Shown here piece by piece: positions 34,955-47,218 of a DNA stretch of 64,000 nt. Every line of letters begins with the position of its first letter. Positions within the stretch are counted from its first letter, which is position 1. The stretch lies in NCBI RefSeq assembly GCF_019279795.1, contig NC_056744.1, positions 1,504,518,130 through 1,504,582,129 of the forward strand. The letters are read 5' to 3'. Below the pieces are notes generated by a model. That model was not told the origin of the DNA. It was given only the letters and a program-made list of their open reading frames with translations, and ran no database searches. Made by a program: the position numbers and the translations under genes. This DNA comes from Protopterus annectens (lineage: Eukaryota; Chordata; Ceratodontiformes; Protopteridae).

Positions 34955-36465
34955 TTACAGTCCATTTATATACCACATCAGCCCTACTATCCTTTTCTAA
35001 TACCATCAATAACTTCAGAAACAATAATAAACTATCATCTGCTCTTTTCTTAGACCTCTCCAAGGCCTTTGATATGGTGAACCACATTCAACTCCTCCAT
35101 ACATTAAAAAAACTATCACTCAGCAATTCCATGCTGAAATGGTTCCAATCCTACCTGTCCAATAGGCAACAGGCTGTTCTATGGCAGGACAAATTATCTA
35201 CATGCCTACCTGTTACACTTGGAGTTCCCCAAGGATCTATTCTCGGCCCTCTTCTCTTCACCATCTTTGTTAATGACCTGCCCACAATCACCCCCATGCC
35301 ACATGCATTCAATATGCAGATGATTCGACTATCATCAGCACTGCCTCCAACCTGGCAGACCTCACTGCTTCAACCCAAGACACCTTCAACCTAATAGAAA
35401 AATGGTTCTCAAGTCGACAACTAGTTCTCAACCCCAACAAAACAAAACTACTTACTTTCTCACCCACTAACAAGACTCTTAGCCCCACCTTCTCTATTAC
35501 ATCCTCCAATGGAATCACTATATCACCAGAAGCTCACACAAAGCTATTAGGTGTTACCATTGATAACTCCCTTAAATTTGACACCCATTTCAATCTTACC
35601 ATCAAAACCGTCAATAAAAAGCTTGGCTCTCTCTATAAAGTAAAACACTTTCTCACTCCTCACGCTAAAATTTCAATTGCCAGCACACACCTACTATCAA
35701 CTCTTTTCTATGCCTCCCCCCTCTTTACAAACCTAAACAAGACAACCCTTAACAAACTTGCTTCTTGTTACAATCACATAGCTAGATTTGCCACAAATTC
35801 CACCTTTAGAATGCACCACTGCACTAACTTGAAGCAACTAGGGTGGTTAGAGTTTTCCAGCCAACTCCATTTCAACCAACTCAAAACGGCTCATCAGATA
35901 CTGCATCACCCAGAGAAAACACCAGCTCTGAAAAACATCATTCACCCCTATATTAACCTGCAATCTTTACGCTCCTCCAATAAGATCTTAGCTCAAACTA
36001 CCAAAGCCAATAATTCTGCTGGGGATTCTCTATTCTCAAACTTTGTAGGTAAAATGTGGAACTCCCTACCGACCATGCTCACCTCAGAACCCTCATTCCT
36101 ACAATTCAAAAAAAAGCTTAAACCCCATCTCAATACTGTCTGGCAATGTCCCTGTTCCAAACCTGATTAACCACTATCATTTACCCTTCTCTTACCTCAC
36201 TATCCTTAACAGCTTTTTTAGCTTTGTAACTGACCTATGTTTTTTTTTTATATGCTGCTGTTGTTTTTTGCCCAAGATGTGATGTATCTTTATATTGTAT
36301 TTAGAACTCAACTATCTTCCTTTTTTTTGCATTAACAATGTTCATATGTCTGTTATGTACTTGGAGCTTTTCTCCCCGGGCCTCCGCTGAAAATGGACAT
36401 GTATCCAGTTGGACTCTCCCGGTTAACAAATGTAAAATAAAATAAAAATAAATAAATAAATAAAT
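34955..36465 (+). mobile_element. LINE family B copy 2, 5'-truncated
   Basis: Carries RT from the LSSALFLDLSKAFDMVNH block onward, GVPQGSILGPLLFTIFVND (near 35222), a catalytic IQYADDSTI at about 35310-35336 that is read one frame away because of a small deletion just upstream, and a long intact C-terminal frame to 36170 (SNFVGKMWNSLPTML). The 3' end repeats the ggagcttttctccc element and an aaataaa tail seen in copy 1. One main frameshift makes it inactive, but it is better preserved than copy 1. Confidence 0.85.
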
Positions 36466-37869
36466 TTAAATAATTCAGATATTACTCATATTGTCCCCAG
36501 TGAGCCTTTAATTTATAAATCACCTTGCAGTATGTAAGATCTATCTCTGTGCTCACCACTGGGTCATGAGACAAGCCCTGTCAGTTTGTCTGCATAACCC
36601 AGATTTTATTCTACCAGCATGTTGTTAAGTCTTGCTGCCAAAGCCTTTCATTACTCAGGGGTACTATAGAATATTTTGTCTTTCAATGATTCACCATACA
36701 ATCTTAGTTTTTTTGGCCATCAGATTTTCAGTTTCGTCTTTAAGTTTTTGCATCCTTTGCTTTTGTTGCCTTTCCTCTGCCCCTCAAGCACCATGCCCAG
36801 CAGTTCATCTGCTTCTTTTTTAATTATGAGATCATTTATTTTCTTCCATGTATTATCAATAACACATTTAAGATTAAATTTTACATTATTCTTATGCTTT
36901 TCTCAAGTTTATCCCATGTCACACCTTAAGGAACCCCCCAGTGCAATCAGTTTTTTTTATTTTAAGGCGTCATTCAATCTAGCAGCATGTCTCAATTTTC
37001 AGTTGCACCATTGGAAATGACAAAATCTTCAAAAAGTATCACCCCTGACCTGCATTCCCTTTGATAGGATGAGGTACTCACTCTTGACCAATACCCTTTC
37101 AAAAGGACCATGATCTCCCACGCTACTAAATGCATTTCCTTCAAAGGTACCTCATAAGGTTTTAAAGAGTAAAGATAGACCATTATTCTGGATAGTTTGA
37201 TTTGATTTATTAGAACATTATAGCAGGTGTCCACCAAATATGCCACCTCTTTTTTCCTCATTCCTATAATTTCTTTAATATGTCTTTAAATTATTTACCT
37301 TTCACATTGTTTAAACATACTACATTTATTATATTCATTTCAGAAATGGAAATAAACTGCAACAACTTTTACATAGCAAAGTTAGAAAATAAATACAGAT
37401 TTTTTAAAAAACAATGACATTCTCTACTCTATTTAAACAATAAAGTATCAAGTCTAGATGAAGGGACTTACTTAAAGGATCTCCTCTTTCATAATCATCA
37501 TCATACAGCATGTTTATAATTTGATGCAATACTCCTTCTGTCTCAAAGAGCCCCCTTCAATTGACTTTCAGAATACTTTTCAGTGAACAGCATGCAGCCT
37601 GAGGTTTGCATAATGGTCATTTTTTTTTGTTACTTTGAGTATAATGTCCATAACAATAAGGTATGTCTTGTCCAAATTATTACCAACTCTCAGGTTTAGT
37701 GGTGGAGCTGAAGTCTGGCAACATCCATATTCAACAGCTGCCTAAATTATCAGTTCCTTCTCTATTCTCACTTTTACAATTACCCCATGAAGTGATCAAC
37801 AAGCTGTGACAGTTTCACTTTCTGTACCATTACTGATTTGAAAAGCAAGAAAGGTTCCTGGTTCAATGA
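36466..37869. other. Unannotated DNA
   Basis: No recognisable coding sequence or repeat. The short ORFs around 36632-37261 are T-rich and resemble nothing known. Confidence 0.45.
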
Positions 37870-38215
37870 GGTCTATATTAGTTCATTGACAGCTTAGGTT
37901 GGCGAATCTGTAATGACTGACACCTAAGCGCCGAACTTGCAAAATCTCAAACGGTCATTTCAGCAAATTCTTTTCTCGGGAAAGAAGTTGCTTGGCCGTT
38001 ATCGGGGATTTGCCATTTCGGCAATGTGGAGCAATCTAGGATTTAGTATATTTAGTTAGGAGGGGTGGGGGGGTGAAGCCCCCACTTTATTTAGGTAGAA
38101 AAGTTAATTTTGTTCATGGACGGCCTATGGCCATTCAAGATTTTGCAAGTTTGATGCTTAGGTGTCGATCATTACAGATTCGACAACCTAAGCTGTCGAT
38201 GAACTAATATAGACC
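37870..38215. mobile_element. Foldback MITE 2 (346 bp)
   Basis: Long terminal inverted repeats start ggtctatattagttcattga and end gatgaactaatatagacc, with pairing continuing about 85 bp inward (for example gattttgcaagtt against aacttgcaaaatc). The flanks tggttcaatga and cggttcactga form an 11-bp target duplication with two mismatches, suggesting a transposase with 9-11-bp duplications such as the Mutator group; this assignment is tentative. The centre has ggggtgaagcccccac. Confidence 0.85.
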
Positions 38216-38398
38216 CGGTTCACTGACCTTTAATTGTCATAAATGTGAGACAACTCTATCAACTGGATCAGTTGATCCTGATGAGGAAGTCCATTTGCTG
38301 TCTTCACCATATCCATTTTCAGCATCAGCATGCTTCCCAATTAAGTTCATAGGTTCATAGGTAGGTACTAGGCTATCAACCCAAGGGCCTAAGTAAGC

Positions 38399-38893
38399 CT
38401 AGCCAACAAGGTTCCTTGGCTTACACCACCCAAGAAAGTTAATTTCCTGTGCCCCTGTCGAGCAGAGCCACAGAAGTGGTCCCTGGGGTGTATTTCCTAT
38501 TTCCCATCCACTCATCAAATTTTTCTTGAACAGTACTAATGAGGAACTTGGCTTGACATAGATGAGCAGCTTGTTCCAGAGTATAGAAAGTCTCTGGAAC
38601 AGGAAGCTATCCTTCCTGCATGTCCTATTTATTGTGGTGACAAGGTTTAGGTCCCAAGAGCGTGCAGCTCGGAGAGATTGGGATTTCTTCATGTGTAGCA
38701 TGTCCAACAGCTCTGGGTTTAACATAGCTTTATATGTTAGGCAGAGATCCCCTTGGAGTAGGTGATATGCTACAGAGTAAAGCTGGAGTTTTTTGAGACG
38801 GTCAGTGTAGGGCATCTGTTTGAGGTCAGTAATCCTCTTTGTGAGGTACTTCTGTGGCCTTTCCAGCTGCTGCATATGTCTTGTGAGGTACAT
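38399..38893 (-). pseudogene. LINE family A ORF2 C-terminal fragment (copy 2)
   Basis: An open frame of about 164 codons corresponds to the last part of RT and the C-terminus. It includes RITDLKQMPYTDRLKKLQL and LYSVAYHLLQGDLCLTYKAM, nearly identical to copy 3 (42769-43086). It joins directly to ORF1 esterase sequence upstream. Confidence 0.85.
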
Positions 38894-38929
38894 TCCAAGG
38901 CAGATACTGGATCCCCTTAGAATGACACC

Positions 38930-39707
38930 AGAAGATTAGCCAATTGTTGAAGTCAATTGTTTTGTCCTTGTACTACGGTATCATTTTAGGCAATGGCAGG
39001 ATGCTACTCAGGGCTAGGGTCGTACCTGCCTGGGCTACAAGATCGGAGAGATCTTCCATGTCTCTTTTCATGTAGTCCAGGGAAGTATGTCTCAGATCGT
39101 TCACACCAACATGGACAATGACAGAGTCATATTTGTACTTGTTGTGGAGTGACCTGAGTGCGCAGTTATGTGGTGGTTCCTGGCACCTGACTGGCAGCTG
39201 GCAGTAACCTCCTCCTTGTTCAGCCTGGTGAGTGGGACATCAGTGTGCCTGACTATAGAGTCACCTATGACTAGTGTGTTGGGTACATTGTTTTGCCTTA
39301 TGGGCTGTGGTTTATTGGAACATTGAGTCTGTGGGCTATGTGTCATTTGGTTTGTGTTGGGGGGTTGGAGGTTGCTTGTGTTTCTGCTTTGGAGGTCTCT
39401 GTTGCTTGAGCAGATTATTATTGAGAGCCTCTGTGAATGTTTTTGTGTTTCTATGTGTGGATTTTGGTGGTGTAGGTTTAGTGGCACTATGTGATGAGTG
39501 TGGTGTGGTGCAAGTGTTTACCTTCTCCTCTTGACTCTCAAGTTCAGTCTTGGTTGGAGAGAGCTTTACCTCCAGTTTGGCTAGATAAGTGCATCTCTCA
39601 CAGGTTGTGGTGTTGGGTCGTAGGAGGAGAGGGTTGTCTGTGTACATGAGGCAATTGTTACATTGCCGCAAGATGCCCAGATTCATCAGATAGACAGGAG
39701 AGAACAC
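38930..39707 (-). pseudogene. LINE family A ORF1 (copy 2), zinc-binding and esterase
   Basis: Starts in the NLGILRQCNNCLMYTDNPLL block, matching copy 1, has the second Cys pair TCERC and a long Thr/Pro/Lys-rich linker, then VIGDSIVRHTDVPLTRL with the esterase Ser. Later blocks (GVNDLRHTSLDYMKRDME, FNNWLIFWCHSKGIQYL) are read in another frame after an indel. The protein is cut at the internal deletion near 38900, before the Asp/His block. Confidence 0.8.
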
Positions 39708-39954
39708 TGGGAACTGATCCTTGGATATGCCTGAATAAAAAACTACTTTCCTCTAGACAAGTGAGGAAAGTGAGTATAAGAGCTGTTTTTCTCTAAGCAA
39801 GTGAAGAAAGTAAGTACAAAAACTGTTTTCCTCTAGGTAAAGAGGAAGGTTGAGTGATGTAGTAATTTTTAGCTTATTTAGTGCTAACAACAAGTTCTGA
39901 ACAAGTGCTGAGCACAAATAAGCAAACTCAAGTACTAAAACTAAGAATCTGTAC

Positions 39955-40379
39955 CTGGATCTTGTGGTAGATAGGCTACCTAGTGCTTACCACTCCCACT
40001 GATAAGCTAGAATGCTTCCCTCCAACACAGAAAGGCTTGGGGGGCTAAGAAGCTTACAAGCAGTCCTGGATACTGCACATCTGTATCTGGACTAGACTAG
40101 TTACAGGAAAGGTGGGAAACAAGTGCAAATGTGGGCTTTTAAGCCAGAAGGTTGAAAGAGATGGAAAAGCTTTCCAAACGGCCAATAAACTACAATTTCT
40201 GGGCCAGAAACCACTCTTGTGGTAGGTAGGTTACCTAGTGCTTACCACTCCCACTGATAAGCTAGAAGGCTTTCCTCCAACACAGAAAGGCTTTGGGGGC
40301 TCAGAAGCTTACATACAGTCCTGGTTACAGCAAATCTGTATTTGGACTATACTAGTTACAGGAAAGGCAGGACACAAGC
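39955..40379 (-). repeat. Two ~256-bp 5' monomers of LINE family A copy 2
   Basis: Reverse complement of the 15.5-16.5 kb monomers. Unit starts (cttgt...) lie at 40379 and 40123, with the same internal blocks (gcttatcagtgggagtgg; agcctttctgtgtt). Confidence 0.9.
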
Positions 40380-40800
40380 TTAGAATTTTTTTTTTTTTGG
40401 GAAGTGGAATGGGAGAAAGGAGAAACAGAAGATAATTCAAAATTAATGACCTAAGTGGCTTGCCCTTCATAAATGTTTTCTCTGTATTAGGTAGAATGAG
40501 CTGGTGACACTAGACTGGAATAGAGCTGGGATAGAGCTGAACAGATGGGACTGGAAGGAGTGTCTGAAGTCAAAATATGATCTCACTCCACTCAGTTGAG
40601 TGAGCAAATGAGATAGACCCAGGAGGAGTGTTCAAACACAAATTTACAGGTTGGGTGGTCTATTCCAAAGCCACCAAGATTAATATCACAACAAGAACAG
40701 GGGGGGGGGCAGTAAACTAACTGCAGAGACAGAGAGAGACCACAGTATTCTATGAAACAATTAAATAGAAAAATAAATAACTACAGAGAGACACAGATCA

Positions 40801-42039
40801 AGTCATATTTTTATGGACTTGCAGACTTCCTTTATATCATCAAAATCATCAAAGGTCTTAATCCCCCAGGAAAAGTACTCTGTCAAAAAAGTTTGGTAAA
40901 CTATTCAAATCTTCAGCCTCCATTTTCATAGCTCCTTCATTGCAGACCCAAATTTCTCTCTTCTCTTACATGTCTGCAGGCCATATATGTTGGCAAAAAC
41001 ATTTACTTGTCAAAAACCTGCTGGTTCTGTTTTGGTGTCACAACAAAGTTATCAAGCTGTCATTTGGTCTTACATTTTATAAGATTCAAATCTGACCAAT
41101 ATGTACTTTGTCCTCCCTTATGCTGTTTTTGCAAGAGCACTTTGTGGATACTGTCATATTTTATTTGAGCTACACTTAACCCAGTCTGTTACATCCTCAC
41201 ATCCTTCCAATTTGTCAAGAACTGTGATAAACTATATATGTTTCCATTAAGTTATATATCCTGGTCCATCATGAACTCTAAATAAGCATATCCACTTCAG
41301 AGCAGCATTTTAGCCCTTCAGTTTATTTTGCCACGTTTTGTAGCAGTTCAGTGGTAGCGGCATGAATGTCCATGTTGACTTTATCTCTTGAAACCTTATC
41401 AACAAGTCCTTCCACAGGACTCAGTTACTGATATCCAACTAAGTACATTTATAGGAACATCAGCCTCTTCCTCACCTTCCTTATATGATACTTTGCAGTT
41501 AGTTACCTCACTGATTCACTTTGGAGAAACTAGATGCTTATCTGACTTCGTTTTCACCTTTTTTAACTATTTTCAAAATGTGGGTTAACTTGTCTTTTCC
41601 TTTCTTAAGCTGTACAGCACAACAGCCAATTTCTACTACAAAAATGCATTTTTCAAACTTCAAACACTCTGAAGCAGTCAGTGAAGTATTCATTCACATA
41701 TACACCATCCATGGAAGTCTCCTTAACTGAAAGATATCTTTGAGATATTGATAATGTAGAAATCTTAGCTTTGTCATGTGTAAAACAAGTTGATTTGGAA
41801 TGTCTTTCCTTTCATTTTTAAACTTGTATTTTGGGGCCTGATTATATAATTTGTTATTACTGAAGCTGTTTTGCTCCTTTAAAGAAACATTTTGATAGAA
41901 TCCTCTCAATATACTATACGTAATGAAAAAATCTCCATAACTATTTAAATGCATTTTATATCACCAACTGTTACAGAATAAATATCAGATTTTTTAGGTA
42001 ATTATTCTAAAAAGCATGTAAACTATGAATAAAAAGTGT
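40801..42039. other. Unannotated DNA
   Basis: No repeat or coding frame recognised. The frames at 41388-41954 are short and featureless. Confidence 0.45.
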
Positions 42040-43316
42040 TTGAAGTAGTCACCAAAGCCATAGATTAGGGTAAGCCATAGATGAGGGTAAGTTGGTTCAC
42101 ACAGCCTATCTAGATCTCGCCAAGGCGTTCAACACCATACCCCACTCTGGAATTATAGATAAACTCACTAAACTAGGTATAGATCCCTATGTCACAAGAT
42201 GAGTTGCCAGCTAGCTTACTGACGGAACCCACACTGTGAAAGTAGCAGACTCCAAATCAGACTTCAGACCAGTGACAAGTGGAGTACCACAGGGTTCAGT
42301 CCTGAGTCCTCTCCTGTTTGGTATCTACTTCTCTGAAGTATAGGCTAACACAGAAGGTCTTTGGCTAACTAAATTCACAGATGACTGCAAACTAGGAGCC
42401 ATAATCAAAACTCCTAACGATGTGGACATCCTACAAAAGGGCCTCACTGAGACAGATGCCTGGTGTCAAAATCATGGTCTTAAGCTCAATGCCAAAAAGT
42501 GCATTGTCATCGCCTTTGGTAAAAACTCTGTTCCCATGAACTATCACATAGGTGGTAGTCTACTTAACACCAAAAGTGTGATAAGAGACCTTGGGACACA
42601 GGTGGACAGTAGTCTCTCCTTTGATAATCACATCGCCACAGTGGTCAGAAAATCCTTCTACGTGGCACACCTCATCACAAAAGGTTTCTCATCCAGAAAA
42701 AAAAGGTCATTGTTCCCCTCTACTCATCACTCATTAGACCCATTATAGAGTACAACGCCCCTTTTGGTATGTACCTCATAAGACATCTACAACAACTGGA
42801 AAGGCCGCAAAAATACCTCACAAAGAGGATTAGTGGCCTCAAACAGATGCCTTACGCAGACCATCTCAAAAAACTCCAGCTTTACTCCGTCGCATATCGC
42901 CTACTCAGAGGTGATCTCTGCCTAACATACAAAGCTATGTCAAACCCAGAGCTGTTGGATATGCTCCACTTAAAGAAATCCCAAACCCTCCGAGCTACAC
43001 ACTCTAGGGACCTAAACCTTGTCACCACAATAAACAGAACATGCTGGAGGGATAGATTTCTGTCCCAGAGATTTCCCATACTCTAGAACAGACTACCTAT
43101 CTATGTCAAACAGAGCTCCTCATTAGCACTCTTCAAGAAAAATCTTGATGATTGGATGGGTAATTGGATATTCACACCGGGGATCACTTCTGTGGTTCTG
43201 CTTGACAGGGGCACATGAAAATAATTTTCTTGGGTGGCAAAAGCAAGGGTAACTTTTTGGCTAGGCTTGTATAGGCCCTAGGGCCAATAGCTTAGTACCT
43301 ACCTATGAACCTATGA
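42040..43316 (+). mobile_element. CR1-type LINE, family A copy 3, 5'-truncated
   Basis: Contains the RT palm to the 3' end. Blocks: HTAYLDLAKAFNTIPHS, SGVPQGSVLSPLLFGIY, a catalytic box FTDDCKLGAI (Asp pair kept), GLTETDAWCQNHGLKLNAKK, VIRDLGTQVDSSLSFDNHI, then RHLQQLERPQKYLTKRI. Stops and one frameshift (near 42700, in an A-rich run) break it. The tail cctacctatgaacctatgat at 43297-43316 has the family octamer. The 5' edge has a short local duplication (agccatagat twice within 42057-42081). Confidence 0.85.
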
Positions 43317-44519
43317 TAATAGGTACCCTGTAATGTATTTTTGTTGTATTAATTTATGAATTAATGTTCTTGATCCAATGTAAATAGTGTGCTAACAATC
43401 CACATGGATTCTTGAGGAAGGCTCAGTTGATGCAGGATATTAAATTATCTCTAGGTATACTTTCAAATTATTTCTTGTTACTGGATGATGTTATAGTAAT
43501 ATTCTGTGTATAACTGTGATCAAGGTCATGCAAATGCAGTTTTGGTAGAGTAGTCAGTTATTCAACATGCACCTCAGATTGTCTGAAGTGTTGGGCCAAC
43601 TTGATCTACTAAAACTGGATAGTACAAAGAGCTAATTTCCATGGTGAGTGGATAAGCATCCTTGTTTTATCATAAAGGATACTCAACCATCAGCGAATAA
43701 ATAATTAACATTTTTTTAAACTAACTATGCATGTTATTCTGTTGCTGAAAATTTCACCATGGAGATTACCCCTTTTACAATCAACTTCTAAGAATTTTAT
43801 ACATCACTGTGAGGATGTTGTACTGAGCAGACTGACATTTGTAAAATATGATTTGCCTGTCTGATATCCCTATCAGGAATATGTTCAACAGTTCCTCCAG
43901 TTCAGCATAGTGGGGGAGTTTTAGCCAATCCATGCTGTCAGTGGGTATGAGGCAGAGTATGTAATCCTATATAGGGCAACAGTTAATCATAGACACAGAC
44001 ACACACACACACACACACACACAGACACACACAAAAATGGGTGTGCAGAGACACACAGACACAGACACATAAATATTCATGTATATTGTAGCATATCGTG
44101 GTGGATTTTGCAAAAGGTGAAGCACAGGTGACAGATAATTTGTAAATATTGATGGAGATAGTGTGTGCGGAACCTTTATTGTGAATTTGTTCTAACTAAA
44201 ACACTGTAACTTTAAGTAGGCTGCTTCTTTTCCAGACAAAGCATTTTTTAACAGCAGAAAGAAACGTTGCTGTTTTTAGCCACAGCAGGCTATAATGAAA
44301 CAATTAATACTGCATAAAAGGAGCCTTGGGAAAGTCCCTGCAGAAAGCTTTTTGTGGAGGTGGATTTGATGTCCAAAGGAGCATCAGAGGAAGAAAGACA
44401 GCAGAAGTGCTAATACCTGGAAGATGACACCTAAAGAATGCTGGAGATCACTCCTGTTATAACTTATAGCATTTTCAGAAAAACGAACTATTGAGAGGCT
44501 CAGATACACACTCTCTCTT

Positions 44520-44631
<112 letters not shown>

Positions 44632-45449
44632 AGACTACAAATCACAGGTCTACTTCACTCGTAGTTGCCCCCCCATCCTCCCAAGTGAAGAATTTCTGAA
44701 AATTATCCTGCAAACAACTGAAGGCAAAAGGACTCACTACTGGGACTTTTACTCTCTGAAATATTCTTGTGTAGGTGTATTCCCATTTCTGCACCTAGTT
44801 CTTAGTGCTTTTACTTAATTTTGTTATATTGGTTTAGCGTGCACCCTTGCAAGGTTCCCCCTTTTCCAATCCCTGTCATTGCAACTAACTGGCAGTAGAA
44901 CACCACCAAACAACTGAATCTTATCCCAGATAACAACTCACCTTGTAAGCAGGACAGTGCTCTACAGTTATTTAAATTCTGCAATATTTCGGTCTACTGT
45001 AAAGTCACCCAAGTCCCTTCAAAGCAGTTATTTTTCCATTTACTGTGAATAAATAGTGGAACACAGTAACTAGCGTAATCCTTGCTGTTAAGGTACAATG
45101 CTGCTTACCTTCATTACTTAGACTCCTGATACTTATTTTCCAGCTCTTACCTCCTTGGTAGGGCTCTTCCCTGCTCCAGTCCCGTACCCTACCCCCTTTT
45201 CCCACCCACCCCTAGCTCATTTGCTTTATACCTAACCTTACCACACCCACACCTAACCCCTATCCCTCAGCCAATCACACAAACCACCACCATTCCCTCC
45301 CCTCCTTTGCTCTCATATTACATAATCTACACAAAGTACCTCACCACTCTCAAAGTTATCACAATCCATCCTACCTATATACTATCACAACCCCTGCACA
45401 TTCCACAGGGTTATCTCTATACACTCCTACCACTTCTGACAAACCAAAC

Positions 45450-46440
45450 ATGTACTCCCATCAAATAATTTTAACACTAGCACTCACCATCATAGCCCAT
45501 CTAACCTCACCCTACTTGAACAACATTACAATCCCCAACATAAGTCACCCCACCTCAACCTCATTTCTAACATTCATTAACTACCCCTTACTCATCTCAG
45601 CCTCACTCTTTAACCATACCACCTATGACCAACACCCCTACACACTCCTCCATTATCAAAGCAAATCTAGAGTATCTATGCAATGTGAATTAGCCTTCTC
45701 CAAATACCTACAAACCATAACAAACATTGCCTCTCACCTACTATGCAGTGGTGATCTCAAGCCCAACACAGGTCCAATAACAAGTCCTACAAATCACGAG
45801 AATCAGCCTAGAACCAACACTAGCCTACTTAAGAGAAAATCTGATATTCTAATAATAAATCATAACATAAGAAGCATCCTTAACAAAACCACTGAGCATT
45901 ATACTTACATGACATTATCTTCCTCACAGAAATATGGCTTAAACCAGACATTAGAAATGAAGAAGTGCTTCCCCTGGTTATAGCATACTATGAAAAGACT
46001 GTACAACTAAAAGAGGTGGTGGAGTCGCTATCCTATATCAGAACAACATCAATTTTGAACTATTTAACATAGAAATCCCTGCATTTAATAATGCAGAGAT
46101 CCTACTTGCTAAGGTAAGACTTAATACATAAATACAGCTAAATATCTTAAGATCATATATCCCTCCAGGAGATAACATCAAAATCCTAGAATCTCCTCTC
46201 CAATGGACATCAGAAACCCTCCCCTGTGAAACCATTATGCTAGATGACTTCAATATTGATTGGACCTCACTTAAATCCCCCCACCTCTCAAATCATATTA
46301 AACTTTATGGATTCTCACAGCTTATACAAACTCCTACTAGGGTAGACAAAACCTCAAAAAAAAGAATCAGTACTAGACTGGTTTCTCACCAATCACCCAT
46401 CATCCACCCATAATGTTGGTACACTACCCGACATTCTAAG
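45450..46440 (+). pseudogene. LINE ORF2 endonuclease N-terminal fragment (copy A)
   Basis: The frame from ATG 45450 has a hydrophobic lead, then CSGDLKPNTGP (45744-45776), a degenerate 2A-like motif, and ILIINHNIRSILNKT, the first block of an APE-type endonuclease. After an indel near 45905 another frame gives an EIWLKPDIRN block, and further on MLDDFNIDWTSLKS (near 46245) and SDHLPC (near 46440). The order and spacing match APE of the CR1/L2 group. RT is absent. It could be the 5' part of family B, but no overlap exists in this window to prove it. Confidence 0.75.
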
Positions 46441-46693
46441 TGACCACCTCCCATGTATGTGTAGTTAAAAAAAAAATCTATGTTTCTGCAGGGGGGGGGC
46501 TTCACCCCCCTGCACCCCCCCACACTCCCCCTACTTTAATATTCTCACTCTGAGATCGCAGTACAGTGGGGAAAAGGGAATTTTCCCTTACCTGCAATGT
46601 AGTACGATCTACGAAACAGGCACACATACACGGAAGCACTTTTTGATGTTAAGCGCTTTCATGTATGTGTGTTAGATGTTTTGTGATTCGGAC

Positions 46694-47104
46694 ATGATCA
46701 CATTGATTAATAAAAAGTTGTAGGGCCGGAGTTAAGGCCGGTACGAAACTGCTTGGTTTCCGCAAACCTATTTGCGTTTCTACAGCTGCCCCAAACATTT
46801 TCCCCAACATTAAGCTTCTACAAAAATGCATAATATCCAGCAGCACCTCCTGATATGTGCACATCCTACTGGGAACAAAAGATAAACCTTTGTTCAACAC
46901 AGTTAACTCGTCATATGTTAAAATACGTGAAGACAAATTAAAAACAATATCACTAGACTCACTATAAGTCAATCTATTGTCCTTCTTTTCTTCATCAATT
47001 CCCTGTCGTCGCTGGAAGAGCGCTTCCATGGACCCCTCTTCTTCATCTGTACAGGTAGTAGGTCCAAAAAATGACCCTGCATGGGTCGCACCTTGGATCT
47101 GGCC
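46694..47104 (-). repeat. PLE2 inverted 5' duplicate, left arm
   Basis: Reverse complement of 47219-47612 apart from about 12 extra bases near 46730-46745. On the minus strand it encodes the same N-terminal protein as the main ORF (MEALFQRRQGIDEEKKDNRL onward) but reads through where the right arm has a stop. Sequence coding upstream of the arm continues to about 47218 on this strand. Confidence 0.88.
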
Positions 47105-47218
47105 TCCTACTGGTTCTGCCGAGGTTTTGGGTGAAACTTCCATTTTCGGACAATCAATTGGTGAAGAGATGAGGGCTGGTAATGGGCATAATGAACTGGA
47201 TAGAGGCTCACGAGAAGG

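Larger units (their letters stand above)
38345..40800 (-). mobile_element. CR1-type LINE, family A copy 2, internally deleted
   Basis: Sense order on the minus strand: leader (40800-40440), two ~256-bp monomers (40379-39955), ORF1 start at about 39707, zinc-binding block (QCNNC ... TCERC), esterase blocks (VIGDSIVRH near 39265; GVNDLRH near 39100), then at about 38900 a jump to the RT C-terminus (MYLTRHMQQLERPQKYLTKR) and the 3' tail ending at 38345. The whole APE domain and most of RT are missing. It shares leader, monomers and tail with copy 1, so it is one element with an internal deletion rather than two fragments. Confidence 0.83.
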
